Positions 7,818-16,996 are shown, counted from the stretch's first letter. The stretch: DNA of 64,000 nt from Paractinoplanes atraurantiacus (GCF_900215205.1 NZ_OBDY01000005.1:316261-380260); one strand, 5' to 3'. Numbers and translations are program-made. Notes: generated from the sequence alone by a model not told the origin.

Positions 7818-9074
7818 GTGGTCGCCGGGATAGCCTCGAAAGATGATCCACTCTCCCCCGGGTGGTCCGTGATCGGCGCACAACGCGCCACCCGCCGCAA
7901 CGACCTGCCGCCGCCCGCGTCGCGCCGGTCGCCGGACACGGCAGCGACGGTGCTGCGCGCCGTTCTCGACCACGGGCCGATCGCGCGGAGTTCGATTGCC
8001 CGGGCGACCAGACTGTCCGCCGCGACGGTGACCGGCGTGGCGACATCTCTGCTGCACCGGGGCCTGGTCCGTGAGGCGCCGGAGGCGGTCGGGCCGCCGG
8101 GTATCGGCCGGCCACACGTCCCGCTGGACGTCGAGTCCGACGCGGTCGGCGTCATCGGCGTCCACATCGCGGTTCCCCGCCTCACGGTCGCCCTGCTCGA
8201 CCTGCGCGGGCGGGTGATCGCCCAGCGGCAGTACCCGCACGGCCGCCGTGATCCGGACAGCGTCCTCACCGCGCTCGCCACCGCCATCGCCGCCGTACGG
8301 CGAGAGCACGGCCGCCGCCGCCGGATCCTGGGCCTGGGACTGGCCACCGGCGGCTGGGTCGACGCCGCCAAGGGCACGGTCGTCGAGCATCCGGTCCTGG
8401 GCTGGCGTGACGTCCGCGCCGGCGCTGCCCTCGCCGGGGCTACCGGCCTGCCGGTGTGGGTGGACAGCAACTCCCGGGCTTTGCTGCGGGCCGAACAGCT
8501 GCTCGGACGGGTGTCCGGGCGGGCACGCCAGAGCGCGGTGCAGCTGTTTGCGGGCAACGTCGTGGATGTCGCGTTCGCCACCGGTGGCGTCGTCCACCAG
8601 GGTCCCCGGTCGGCGGCCGGCGCGGTTGCCCACCTGCCGGTCGAGGGCTGCGCCGAGCCGTGCTCCTGCGGTCGCGTGGGCTGCCTGCAGGCGGCTGTCG
8701 GTGAGCGGGCCCTGGTGCGTCGGGCGTACGCCGCCGGGTTGATCCACCAACCGGACATCCACACGCTGGTGGACGCGGCCGCGGCGGGCGGCGCCGCGGC
8801 TCTCGGGATGCTGCGGGAGCGCGCCCGCCTCGTGGGCCGCGCCGCCGCCCTGTTGCTCGATCTGTTCGACCCCGAGGTGCTCGTGGTGGCCGAAGCGGGC
8901 GCCAACCGGCTGCCGGAGTGTCTCGAGGCGTTGCGCACGGAGGCCGCCGACGCGTCGTCGTGCGGAGCCAACATGGTGACCACAGTCTATGCGTCGAGCT
9001 TCCCTGACAACGTCCTGGCGGTCGCGGGCGGCGCCGTTGCGCTTGATCAGGTGTACACCTCTCCCCTGATCTAG
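7818..9074 (+). CDS. ROK-family transcriptional regulator
   Basis: An N-terminal winged HTH (RRSPDTAATVLRAVLDHGPI, then SSIARATRLSAATVTGVATS) precedes a ROK sugar-kinase-like domain. The zinc-site signature is present (CAEPCSCGRVGCLQ near residue 275). The ATP phosphate loop DxGGT, expected near residue 115, reads VHIAVPRLTVALL, so the protein is a regulator and not a kinase. Start is uncertain: GTG at 7818 or GTG at 7869, neither with a good ribosome site. The ligand is probably a sugar. It lies just before the organosulfur operon on the same strand, but no functional link is obvious. Confidence 0.85.
   Translation: MVAGIASKDDPLSPGWSVIGAQRATRRNDLPPPASRRSPDTAATVLRAVLDHGPIARSSIARATRLSAATVTGVATSLLHRGLVREAPEAVGPPGIGRPHVPLDVESDAVGVIGVHIAVPRLTVALLDLRGRVIAQRQYPHGRRDPDSVLTALATAIAAVRREHGRRRRILGLGLATGGWVDAAKGTVVEHPVLGWRDVRAGAALAGATGLPVWVDSNSRALLRAEQLLGRVSGRARQSAVQLFAGNVVDVAFATGGVVHQGPRSAAGAVAHLPVEGCAEPCSCGRVGCLQAAVGERALVRRAYAAGLIHQPDIHTLVDAAAAGGAAALGMLRERARLVGRAAALLLDLFDPEVLVVAEAGANRLPECLEALRTEAADASSCGANMVTTVYASSFPDNVLAVAGGAVALDQVYTSPLI
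9045..9071 (+). terminator. Hairpin at the end of the ROK gene
   Basis: GATCAGG (9045-9051) pairs with CCTGATC (9065-9071), and an 8-base palindrome GTGTACAC (9051-9058) sits in the loop. It covers the last codons before the TAG at 9072-9074. There is no clear T-run, so it may act as a weak terminator or be incidental. Confidence 0.3.
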
Positions 9075-9187
9075 CAGGCATTACTTAATTTACTCGGGTG
9101 CATAGTGGCCTTTTAAACCTAGCGGCATAGTATGAATTCCAGGACGGCGTTGCGGGTCGATGACGCCGCACTTGAACGGAGACGTCC

Positions 9188-9682
9188 ATGACTGTCATCG
9201 CCTCCCGGTCCACGTTCGACGCAGCGATCTTCCGTCAGGCATTCCGGCGTCACGCCGCGGGTGTGGCCGTGGTGACGGCCGACGCGGGGCGCGGCGCGGC
9301 CGGTGTCACCGTCACGTCGCTCGCCTCGCTCTCCGCCGAGCCGCCACTGCTGTCGTTCAGCATCGTGGCGACCGCGTCGGTATGGCCACACCTGCGGGAT
9401 GCGGAGAGTGCCGTCGTGCATCTGCTGGGCGCTGGGCACACCGAGCTGGCGCGGACGTTCGCCACCAGCGGCATCGACCGGTTCGGCGGAGCGACCCGCT
9501 GGCGCCGGCTGCCGACCGGCGAGCCTGTCCTGGACGACGCGGCGGCCTGGCTGCGGATCTCGATCGAGCACCGCCACCCGGCCGGCGGATCTCACCTGAT
9601 CATCGGCCGGGTCGAAGAGGCCGAACTGGCCGGCGAAAGCGCCCCGTTGCTGTATCACGCCGGCAAATTCCACGTTCTCTGA
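9188..9682 (+). CDS. Flavin reductase (DIM6/NTAB family, FMN-dependent)
   Basis: The 164-residue protein has the split-barrel FMN-binding flavin reductase pattern: FRQAFRRHAAGVAVVTADAG, then GVTVTSLASLSAEPPLLSF, and the C-terminal HLIIGRVEEAEL...PLLYHAGKFHVL end. Such enzymes use NAD(P)H to supply reduced FMN to two-component monooxygenases. Three luciferase-like FMN monooxygenases lie downstream in the same run of genes, so it is very likely their electron donor. An AT-rich stretch at 9075-9130 upstream is the probable operon promoter. The stop overlaps a short tandem repeat. Confidence 0.9.
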   Translation: MTVIASRSTFDAAIFRQAFRRHAAGVAVVTADAGRGAAGVTVTSLASLSAEPPLLSFSIVATASVWPHLRDAESAVVHLLGAGHTELARTFATSGIDRFGGATRWRRLPTGEPVLDDAAAWLRISIEHRHPAGGSHLIIGRVEEAELAGESAPLLYHAGKFHVL

Positions 9683-9734
9683 AGCGCCCTGTGAAGGTGA
9701 AGCGCCCTGTGAAGGTGAAGCGCCCTGTGAAGAA
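9681..9734 (+). repeat. Three tandem copies of an 18-base unit between two operon genes
   Basis: GAAGCGCCCTGTGAAGGT occurs perfectly at 9681-9698 and 9699-9716, and a third copy (16 of 18) at 9717-9734. The array begins within the stop codon of the flavin reductase gene and ends eight bases before the binding-protein ATG at 9742. Each unit contains a GAAGG-type Shine-Dalgarno-like core. Confidence 0.9.
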
Positions 9735-9741
9735 GGAAGCC

Positions 9742-10797
9742 ATGACCAAATTCTGGAGAACGGTCCCCGTCGCGGTGCTGGCCCTGGCGGTGGCGGCGTG
9801 CGGCGCCGACGAGCCGAAGGCGACCCTGGAACTGAGCGGCGCCCTGCCCGACAAGGTTCCCAACGGGACCACCCTGCGCCTCGGCGACCCGCAGCTACAG
9901 GCGATCATCGGCGCGGCCGGCCTGGACAAGGAGCTGACCGACGCCGGGGTGAAGGTCGAGTGGGCCAACATCAGCGGCGGGCCGCAGAGCATCCAGGCGT
10001 TCCGCGCCGACAAGCTCGACTGCAGTTCGGTCGCGGACATCCCGTCGCTGTTCGCCGCGTGGACGGGCACCTCGACGAAGATCGTGTTCCAGTCGGTCAC
10101 TGTGGATCCGCTGGAGCACCCGATCTACAAGCTGGGTGTCGCCCCTGGCGTGAGCGTGAGTTCACTGGCCGATCTGAAGGGTAAGAAGATCGCCTACAGT
10201 GCGGGGCAGGCGCAAGGCGCGCTGGTGCTGCGGGTGCTGCAGAAGGCGGGCCTGAGCCAGAAGGACGTGCAGCTGGTCGAGCTGACCAGCACGGGCGACT
10301 CCTACGTGACCGCGCTCGGCAGCAAGTCCGTCGATGTCGCGCCGATCGGCGCCCAGAACATCAAGATCTATGAAGCGAAGTATCCGGGCGCCACCTCGAT
10401 CGGCACCGGCATCCGCGACGACGCGTCGACGCTGTACTGCCTCACCTCGGCCGTCTCGAACGCGGAGAAGGCGGCGGCGCTCAAGGTCTATGTCCGGGTA
10501 CGCACGAAGGCTCTGTTGTGGGCCAACGACCATGAGGCCGAGGTCGCGAAGGCCTATTACGTGGACACCCAGGGACTCAGCGAGGCGGACGCGAAGGCCG
10601 TCGTCGAGATCACCGGCGACAAGGCCATCCCGTCCACCTGGGACGCGGCGATCGTCCGGCTCCAAGAGACCGCCAATCTGCTGTCCCAGGAGCAGAATCA
10701 CGACAAGCTGGACGTGAACACGCTGGTCGACCGCCGGTTCGAGAAGGTGCAGGCGGAGGCCGCGGGCTCTCAGGTGGTCACCGGTGACGCCGCATGA
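9742..10797 (+). CDS. Sulfonate/nitrate/taurine-type ABC substrate-binding lipoprotein (SsuA-like)
   Basis: The ATG at 9742 follows GAAGGAAGCC and opens a 351-residue protein with a lipoprotein signal peptide ending AVAAC (lipidated Cys20). The mature part shows the NrtA/SsuA/TauA family pattern, for example SIQAFRADKLDCSSVADIPS (the normal 'G..D...' ligand-gate region) and DLKGKKIAYSAGQAQGALVL. It should bind an organosulfur anion outside the membrane. The stop overlaps the permease start by four bases. The frame is open further upstream through the 18-base repeats, but that extension is not natural. Confidence 0.88.
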   Translation: MTKFWRTVPVAVLALAVAACGADEPKATLELSGALPDKVPNGTTLRLGDPQLQAIIGAAGLDKELTDAGVKVEWANISGGPQSIQAFRADKLDCSSVADIPSLFAAWTGTSTKIVFQSVTVDPLEHPIYKLGVAPGVSVSSLADLKGKKIAYSAGQAQGALVLRVLQKAGLSQKDVQLVELTSTGDSYVTALGSKSVDVAPIGAQNIKIYEAKYPGATSIGTGIRDDASTLYCLTSAVSNAEKAAALKVYVRVRTKALLWANDHEAEVAKAYYVDTQGLSEADAKAVVEITGDKAIPSTWDAAIVRLQETANLLSQEQNHDKLDVNTLVDRRFEKVQAEAAGSQVVTGDAA

Positions 10798-11633
10798 CCG
10801 CCGCCCTGCACGCCACGACACCGAAGAGCGACGACAAGACCGACGCCCGGGTCGTACGCCGCAGGCTGGGACCCGGCCGGCGCATCCGTTTCGCGTTCTG
10901 GATCGGCCCGCTGCTCGCCCTGGCGGTCTGGTCGGTGGGCTCCGCGACCGGCGTGATCAAACCGGCGATCCTGTCGGCCCCGTGGGACGTGGCGGTGGCG
11001 TTCGAGGACCAGTGGTCCAACCACGACCTGCCCGGCAATATTCTGTCCTCGTTGGAACGCGCGGTCATCGGCCTCACCCTCGGCGTGGTGACCGGCGCGG
11101 TCCTGGCGGTGATCTCCGGGTTGTCGCGGGCTGGTGAGTCGGTGATCGACGGCCCGATCCAGATCAAGCGGTCGGTGCCGACACTGGCGATCATTCCCCT
11201 GTTCATCGCCTGGTTCGGCATCGGCCAGGAGATGAAGATCGTCACGATCGCGCTGATCAGCCTGGTCCCGATCTACATCCACACGCACAACGGACTCCGG
11301 GGCATCGACGGCAAGTACGCCGAGCTGGCCGAGACGATCGGGATCAGCCGCGGCGACTTCATCCGGCACGTGGTGTTGCCGGGGGCACTGCCCGGCTTCC
11401 TGCTCGGCATGCGGTTCGCGGTCACGTCGGCGCTGCTGGGCCTGGTGGTCGTCGAGCAGTACAACGCGGTCGCCGGCATCGGCCACATGATCACCCTCGC
11501 CGAACAGTACGGCCAGACCGACGTGATCGTGGTCGGCCTCGTCATCTACGGCGTCTTCGGATACTGCGCCGACAGCGCGGTCCGGCTCACGGCAAGGAAG
11601 GTGCTGGCATGGCGACAGACACTCGAGGGCTGA
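10794..11633 (+). CDS. ssuC: ABC transporter permease (SsuC-like)
   Basis: The 279-residue protein has a polar N-terminal stretch and about six hydrophobic segments, with the EAA loop ELAETIGISRGDFIRHVVLP before the last helices. This is the SsuC/TauC/NrtB subfamily pattern. It overlaps the binding-protein stop by ATGA, and its end overlaps the ATPase gene by 25 bases, so the importer subunits are coupled. The symbol is given by family resemblance; the exact sulfonate or other oxyanion substrate is not proven. Confidence 0.88.
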   Translation: MTAALHATTPKSDDKTDARVVRRRLGPGRRIRFAFWIGPLLALAVWSVGSATGVIKPAILSAPWDVAVAFEDQWSNHDLPGNILSSLERAVIGLTLGVVTGAVLAVISGLSRAGESVIDGPIQIKRSVPTLAIIPLFIAWFGIGQEMKIVTIALISLVPIYIHTHNGLRGIDGKYAELAETIGISRGDFIRHVVLPGALPGFLLGMRFAVTSALLGLVVVEQYNAVAGIGHMITLAEQYGQTDVIVVGLVIYGVFGYCADSAVRLTARKVLAWRQTLEG

Positions 11634-12349
11634 GCACGGAACAGGCGGTCCGCGTCCGAAATCTGCACCGTTCCTTCACCAAGGACGGTGGCGTCCTCAA
11701 CGGGCTGGACCTGGACATCGCCCCCGGCGAGTTCGTGGCGCTGATCGGTCGTTCCGGCACCGGCAAGAGCACTCTGCTGCGGGCGCTGGCCGGCCTGGAC
11801 CGCGACGTCGACGGGTACGGGCAGATCACCGTGCCCGGCGCGGTGTCGGTGGTGTTCCAGGATTCCCGGCTGCTGCCGTGGAAGCGGGTCCTGGACAACG
11901 TGATCTTCGGGCTGCGGGGCGCCGACGCCCGGGAACGCGGAGCGCAAGCCCTGGCCGAGGTCGGGCTGGCCGGCCGGGAACGGGCCTGGCCCCATCAGCT
12001 GTCCGGCGGCGAGCAGCAACGGGCCGCGCTGGCCCGGTCGCTGGTCCGGGAGCCGCAGCTGCTGCTGGCCGACGAGCCGTTCGGCGCTCTCGACGCGCTC
12101 ACCCGGATCCGGATGCACGCCCTGCTGCGCAAGCTGTGCGAGACGCACCGGCCCGCGGTGCTGCTGGTCACGCACGACGTCGACGAGGCGATCGTGCTGG
12201 CCGACCGGGTGATCCTCCTGGACGCCGGCGTCGTCGACACCGACGTGCGGGTGGACCTGGCGAACCGGTCCCGTTCGGACGCGGGGTTCGCCGCGCTGCG
12301 GACCCTGCTGCTGGACCGGCTCGGCGTCGACGAGGAGGGCCGGCGATGA
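11609..12349 (+). CDS. ssuB: ABC transporter ATP-binding protein (SsuB-like)
   Basis: Walker A is GRSGTGKST (residues 47-55), the ABC signature is LSGGEQQR, Walker B is LLLADEPFGALD and the H-loop is LLVTHD. Length (246 aa) and the QDSRLLPW Q-loop are typical of SsuB/TauB/NrtD ATPases. It energises import by the two preceding subunits. The TGA overlaps the start of the first NtaA-type monooxygenase gene by four bases. Confidence 0.92.
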   Translation: MATDTRGLSTEQAVRVRNLHRSFTKDGGVLNGLDLDIAPGEFVALIGRSGTGKSTLLRALAGLDRDVDGYGQITVPGAVSVVFQDSRLLPWKRVLDNVIFGLRGADARERGAQALAEVGLAGRERAWPHQLSGGEQQRAALARSLVREPQLLLADEPFGALDALTRIRMHALLRKLCETHRPAVLLVTHDVDEAIVLADRVILLDAGVVDTDVRVDLANRSRSDAGFAALRTLLLDRLGVDEEGRR

Positions 12350-13578
12350 CCCGGAAGATGCACCTCAACGCTTTTCTGATGGGCGTCGGCCACCACGAGG
12401 CATCCTGGCGGCTGCCCGAGTCGGACCCGTACGCCAGCTGGGACGTGAAGCACTTCCAGGAGCTGGCGAGGATCGCCGAACGGGGGAAACTCGACTCGAT
12501 CTTCTTCGCCGACAGCCCGGTGCTGCAAGGCCATCCCGGGCGACGGCCGGCCGGCAAGCTGGAGCCGACGGTGCTGCTCACGGCGCTGGCCGTGGTGACC
12601 GAACGGATCGGGCTCATCGCCACGGCTTCGACGTCGTACAACGAGCCGTACAACCTGGCCCGCCGTTTCGCCTCGATCGACCATGTGTCCGGGGGCCGGG
12701 CGGGATGGAACATCGTCACCACCGCGGGCGCCGACGCGGCTCGCAACTTCGGCCTCGACGACGTGCCCGCGCATCGGGACCGCTACGAGCGGGCGGCCGA
12801 GTTCGTCGAAGTCGCCACGAAACTGTGGGACAGCTGGGCTGACGACGCGGTCCTGGGCGACAAGGAGGCGGGCGTCCACGCCGACGCCGGCAAGGTGCGG
12901 GCGATCAACCACCACGGACGCTACTTCCGGGTCGACGGACCACTGAACGTGCCCCGTTCTCCGCAGGGCTATTCGCTGCTCGTGCAGGCCGGTTCGTCCC
13001 AGGACGGCCGGGAGTTCGCCGCCCGCTGGGCGGAGGCGGTCTTCACCGCACAGCAGACGCTGACGGAAGGGCAGACGTTCTATCAAGACCTCAAGCGGCG
13101 TACCGCCGAACTGGGCCGTGACCCGGAGTACGCCCGCCGGCAGCTCGCCGAACGGTTCGGCCTCGACCCGGAACTGCTGAGACTCGACGAGCCGCTGCCC
13201 GTGGAGCTGCTGCCAGCCGAGGACGAGATAGAAGGCGCGAAGAGCCGGTTCACCCTGATCGTCGACCTGGCGAAACGGGAGAACCTGACCGTACGCCAGT
13301 TGATCGGCCGTCTCGGTGGTGGCCGTGGTCACCGTACGTTCACCGGCACCCCGGTCCAGGTCGCCGACGCCATCGAGGAGTGGTTCGACGGCGGCGCGGC
13401 CGACGGCTTCAACATCATGCCCGCCGTTCTGCCCTCCGGCCTGGTCGCCTTCGTCGACAAAGTGGTCCCGATCCTGCGGGAACGCGGCCGCTTCCGGACC
13501 GAGTACACCGGCACGACCCTGCGCGACCACTACGGCCTGACCCGTCCCGCCAACAGCCTGGAGCTGAGTCCGGTATGA
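12346..13578 (+). CDS. NtaA/DmoA-family FMN monooxygenase, copy 1, with internal deletion
   Basis: The ATG at 12346 overlaps the ATPase stop. The translation starts MTRKMHLNAFLMGVGHHEAS and carries the family hallmarks FADSPVLQ, TASTSYNEPYNLARRFASID and GRAGWNIVTTAG, placing it with NtaA/SnaA/DmoA/DszA-type two-component monooxygenases. At 410 residues it is 32 shorter than the neighbouring paralogue: near residue 262 (base ~13130) it jumps from GRDPEY straight to ARRQLAERFG and lacks the strand that reads ILPGIVPVVG in copy 2. The frame is intact, so it is a clean in-frame loss. It probably oxidises an organosulfur compound with FMNH2, if still active. Confidence 0.88.
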   Translation: MTRKMHLNAFLMGVGHHEASWRLPESDPYASWDVKHFQELARIAERGKLDSIFFADSPVLQGHPGRRPAGKLEPTVLLTALAVVTERIGLIATASTSYNEPYNLARRFASIDHVSGGRAGWNIVTTAGADAARNFGLDDVPAHRDRYERAAEFVEVATKLWDSWADDAVLGDKEAGVHADAGKVRAINHHGRYFRVDGPLNVPRSPQGYSLLVQAGSSQDGREFAARWAEAVFTAQQTLTEGQTFYQDLKRRTAELGRDPEYARRQLAERFGLDPELLRLDEPLPVELLPAEDEIEGAKSRFTLIVDLAKRENLTVRQLIGRLGGGRGHRTFTGTPVQVADAIEEWFDGGAADGFNIMPAVLPSGLVAFVDKVVPILRERGRFRTEYTGTTLRDHYGLTRPANSLELSPV

Positions 13579-14903
13579 CGCGGCAACTGCACTTCAACCT
13601 GTTCCTGCACGACACCGGGCACCACGAGGCTTCGTGGCGGCTACCCGAGTCGGACCCGCACGCCAACCTGTCGCTCGAAGCCCACCAGCACCTGACCCGG
13701 GTGGCCGAGGACGCCAAGTTCGACTCGGTGTTCCTGGCCGACAGCCCGGTGCTGTGGAGCGATCCTGCGCGCCGTCCGTCCGGCAAGCTGGAGCCGACCC
13801 TGCTTCTGGCCGCGCTCGCCGCGTCGACCCGGCGCATCGGGCTGATCGCGACGGCTTCCACCTCGTACAACGAGCCTTTCAATCTCGCCCGCCGGTTCGC
13901 CTCACTGGACCACCTGTCGAAAGGCCGCGCGGGATGGAACATCGTGACCACCGCCGGGGACGCGGCCGCCCGCAACTTCGGGCTCGACGATCAGCCGCTG
14001 CACAAGACCCGGTACGAGCGGGCCGACGAGTTCCTGCGGGTCTCGACGAAACTGTGGGACAGCTGGACTGACGACGCGGTGATCGCCGACAAGCAACGGG
14101 GGGTGCACGCGCTGCGGGACCGGGTGCGTGCCGTCGGCCACCATGGCGAGTATTTCCGGGTCGACGGGCCGCTCGACGTGCCGCGCTCACCACAGGGATA
14201 TCCGCTGCTCGTGCAGGCCGGCTCGTCGGAGAACGGCAAGGAGTTCGCCGCCAAGTGGGCTGAGGCGGTCTTCGTGGCACAGCCGACGCTGGCCGAGAGC
14301 CAGGCTTTCTACGCCGACCTGAAGCGCCGGGCCGTCGCGGCCGGCCGCAACCCCGACCAGGTGGTCATCCTGCCCGGGATCGTGCCGGTCGTCGGCGACA
14401 CCGCGGCGCAGGCCCGTGAGCTCGACGCCGAACTGGAACGCCTGATCGCGCCCGAACACGCGATCGGGACCCTGGCGACGGTTCTCGGCGTGGACGCCGA
14501 GCGGCTGAAACTGGACGAGCCGCTGCCCATCGATCTGCCCGCCGAGGAGGAGATCGAAGGGCATAAGAGCCGGCGGACGTTGATCGTGGACTGGGCCCGG
14601 CGGGACAACCTGACCGTGCGGCAGCTGATCGGCAAGCTCGGAGGGGGTCGTGGGCATCGGACGTTCACCGGCACCCCCGTGCAGGTCGCCGACACGATCC
14701 AGGAGTACTTCGAGAACGGCGCGGCCGACGGCTTCAACATCATGCCCGCGGTCCTGCCGTCCGGCATCGAGGCGTTCGCCGCCAAGGTCGTGCCCATCCT
14801 TCAAGAACGCGGCCTGTTCCGCACTGAATACACCGGCACCACGTTGCGTGAGCACTACGGACTCCCCCGCCCCGCCAACAGTCTGGAACTGGCATCCCGA
14901 TGA
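13575..14903 (+). CDS. NtaA/DmoA-family FMN monooxygenase, copy 2 (full length)
   Basis: The ATG at 13575 overlaps the stop of copy 1 by four bases. The 442-residue protein is closely similar to copy 1 over its whole length (HHEASWRLPESDP, TASTSYNEPFNLARRFASLD, NFGLDD, LTVRQLIGKLGGGRGHRTFT) and retains the conserved segment VVILPGIVPVVGDTAAQA that copy 1 has lost. The two genes are clearly a tandem duplication. Family members act with a separate flavin reductase on sulfones, sulfides, aminopolycarboxylates or dibenzothiophene-type compounds; the operon context favours a sulfur source. Confidence 0.92.
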   Translation: MTRQLHFNLFLHDTGHHEASWRLPESDPHANLSLEAHQHLTRVAEDAKFDSVFLADSPVLWSDPARRPSGKLEPTLLLAALAASTRRIGLIATASTSYNEPFNLARRFASLDHLSKGRAGWNIVTTAGDAAARNFGLDDQPLHKTRYERADEFLRVSTKLWDSWTDDAVIADKQRGVHALRDRVRAVGHHGEYFRVDGPLDVPRSPQGYPLLVQAGSSENGKEFAAKWAEAVFVAQPTLAESQAFYADLKRRAVAAGRNPDQVVILPGIVPVVGDTAAQARELDAELERLIAPEHAIGTLATVLGVDAERLKLDEPLPIDLPAEEEIEGHKSRRTLIVDWARRDNLTVRQLIGKLGGGRGHRTFTGTPVQVADTIQEYFENGAADGFNIMPAVLPSGIEAFAAKVVPILQERGLFRTEYTGTTLREHYGLPRPANSLELASR

Positions 14904-15937
14904 GCATTCCGCTTCGCCCGTTCGGTCGTACCGGTGTCAAGGTCAGCGCCCTCGCGCTCGGCACCATGATGTTCGGCTCGCGCGGCAACACCGACCACGA
15001 CGACAGCATTCGGATCGTCCACCGCGCCCTCGACGCCGGAATCAACCTGGTCGACACCGCCGACGTCTACAGCCAGGGTGAGTCCGAGGAGATCGTCGGC
15101 AAGGCCCTGCTCGGCCGCCGCGACGACGTCTTCCTGGCGACGAAGTTCCACGGGCAGATCGGCGAGAATCCGAACCACTTCGGCAACTCGCGGCGCTGGA
15201 TCGTCCGCGCGGTCGAGGACAGCCTGCGCCGGCTCCAGACCGACCACATCGACCTGTACCAGGTGCACCGGCCGGAGGAGGACACCGACTTCGACGACAC
15301 TCTCGGCGCGCTCTCCGATCTCGTTCACCAAGGCAAGATCCGCTACATCGGTACGTCCACGTTCGAGCCGTCCGCGATCGTCGAAGGCCAGTGGATCGCG
15401 GAGCGTCGCGGCCGGGAACGGGTCGTCGCCGAGCAGCCGCCGTACTCCATCCTGGCCCGCGGCATCGAACGCGAAGTCCTGCCCATCGCCGCGAAGTACG
15501 GCCTGGCCGTCATCCCGTGGAGCCCTCTCGCGGGTGGCTGGCTGACCGGGAAGTACCGCGTCGGCGCCGCCCAGCCGTCCACCAGCCGCGGTGGCCGCCA
15601 ACCCGGCCGGTTCGAGATCGGCGAACCGTCCAACGCGGGCAAACTCGCCGCCGTCGAAGCCCTGGCCCTGCTGGCCGAACAGTCCGGTCTCTCCCTGATC
15701 CACCTGGCGCTCGGATTCGTCCTCGAACACCCGGCCGTCACCGCCCCGATCATCGGCCCGCGGACGTTCGAACAGCTCGAAGGCCAGCTCGGTGCCGCTC
15801 AGATCCGGCTGTCGCGTGACGTCCTCGACGAGATCGACAAGATCGTGCCACCCGGCGTCACCCTGTCGTCGCGGGACCAGGGCTACCACCCGCCGGCCCT
15901 CACCGACCTGTCCCGCCGTCGCCGGAGCGCCGCATGA
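14900..15937 (+). CDS. Aldo/keto reductase
   Basis: The 345-residue protein has the catalytic tetrad Asp52, Tyr57, Lys82 and His123 in the contexts NLVDTADVYSQGESE, LATKFHG and YQVHRPEEDTD, and the NADPH-site end IIGPRTFEQLE. It starts four bases inside the previous gene and overlaps the next one by four bases, so it belongs to the organosulfur operon. A reasonable role is to reduce an aldehyde or ketone released by oxidative C-S cleavage; this is an inference. Confidence 0.92.
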   Translation: MSIPLRPFGRTGVKVSALALGTMMFGSRGNTDHDDSIRIVHRALDAGINLVDTADVYSQGESEEIVGKALLGRRDDVFLATKFHGQIGENPNHFGNSRRWIVRAVEDSLRRLQTDHIDLYQVHRPEEDTDFDDTLGALSDLVHQGKIRYIGTSTFEPSAIVEGQWIAERRGRERVVAEQPPYSILARGIEREVLPIAAKYGLAVIPWSPLAGGWLTGKYRVGAAQPSTSRGGRQPGRFEIGEPSNAGKLAAVEALALLAEQSGLSLIHLALGFVLEHPAVTAPIIGPRTFEQLEGQLGAAQIRLSRDVLDEIDKIVPPGVTLSSRDQGYHPPALTDLSRRRRSAA

Positions 15938-16995
15938 GCCCCACCTTCCTGTGGTACATCCCGAACACGGTCGAGCCCGGCCACCGCGGCGACGACGCCG
16001 TCGACGGCTACGGGACCCTCGACCACAGCGCCGAGCTCGCCCTGACCGCCGAGAGGCACGGCTGGTCAGGGGCGTTGATCGGCACCGGCTGGGGCCGGCC
16101 CGACACGTTCACTGTCGCCACCGCGCTCGCCGCCCGGACCACCACGTTCCAGCCGCTCGCCGCCATCCGGCCCGGCTACTGGCAGCCCGCGCACTTCGCG
16201 AGCGCCGCGGCCACACTCGACCGGCTCTCGGGCGGCCGGCTACTGATCAACATCGTGAGCGGAAAGGACAACCTGGCCGCCTACGGCGACGTCGAAGGCG
16301 ATCAGGCCCAGCGATACGCGCGCACCAGGGAATTCATGCGCATCACGCGCCGCCTGTGGACGGAGGAGCTGGTGACGTACGAGGGAGAGCACTTCAGCGT
16401 CACCGATTCCACGGTGGCGCCCCGGCCGTACGGCAAAGGTCCTCGTCTTTATTTCGGAGGCGCCTCCCCCGCCGCCGAAAAGGTCGCCGCGACCGAGGCC
16501 GACGTGCAGCTCTTCTGGGGTGAGCCCCTGGAAGGCGTGGCCGACCGCATCGGCCGCCTCCGCGAGTTGAGCAGCGACCTCGACCGGGACCTGCCGCCGC
16601 TGGAGTTCGGCCTGCGCATCACCACCCTGGTCCGCGACACCACGGAAGAGGCGTGGCGAGACGCCGAGGCGAAGGTCGCCGACATGGCCGCCCGCTCGGC
16701 CTCACCCGAGCTGCTGCGCGGTCCCGCGGTCGGCCAGCAACGCCTGCTCGACCTGGCCGCCCGGGGTGATGTGCTGGACTCCTGCCTCTACACCGCGCCC
16801 GGCCGCTACGGCGGAGGCGGCGCCGGCACAACCTGGCTGGTTGGCTCCGCCGATGACGTGGCGGCCGCCCTGCGCGCCTACGCCGGCCTGGGCATCACGC
16901 ACTTCGTCCTCTCCGACACCCCTTACCAACGCGAGACGGCCCGGGTCGGCGACGCCCTGATCCACCGCCTCCGTGAACCGCTCCCGGTCGTCTGA
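15934..16995 (+). CDS. ssuD: SsuD-like FMN-dependent alkanesulfonate monooxygenase (LLM class)
   Basis: The 353-residue protein shows the SsuD pattern: FLWYIPNTVEPGHRG, FQPLAAIRPGYWQPAHFA, INIVSGKDNLAAYGD, RLYFGGASPAAEKVA and AGTTWLVGSADDVAAALRAY. Family members cleave the C-S bond of alkanesulfonates using FMNH2 and O2 and release sulfite and an aldehyde. It is the last gene of the coupled run, with the flavin reductase at the start of the operon as electron supplier. The classical substrate is not certain, since related LLM enzymes act on other sulfonates and sulfones. Confidence 0.85.
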   Translation: MSPTFLWYIPNTVEPGHRGDDAVDGYGTLDHSAELALTAERHGWSGALIGTGWGRPDTFTVATALAARTTTFQPLAAIRPGYWQPAHFASAAATLDRLSGGRLLINIVSGKDNLAAYGDVEGDQAQRYARTREFMRITRRLWTEELVTYEGEHFSVTDSTVAPRPYGKGPRLYFGGASPAAEKVAATEADVQLFWGEPLEGVADRIGRLRELSSDLDRDLPPLEFGLRITTLVRDTTEEAWRDAEAKVADMAARSASPELLRGPAVGQQRLLDLAARGDVLDSCLYTAPGRYGGGGAGTTWLVGSADDVAAALRAYAGLGITHFVLSDTPYQRETARVGDALIHRLREPLPVV

Positions 16996-16996
16996 A

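Noticed and set aside
9742..10797. Longer start of the binding protein at 9160 through the 18-base repeats
   Set aside because: The extension overlaps the flavin reductase gene in another frame and would bury the lipoprotein signal peptide.
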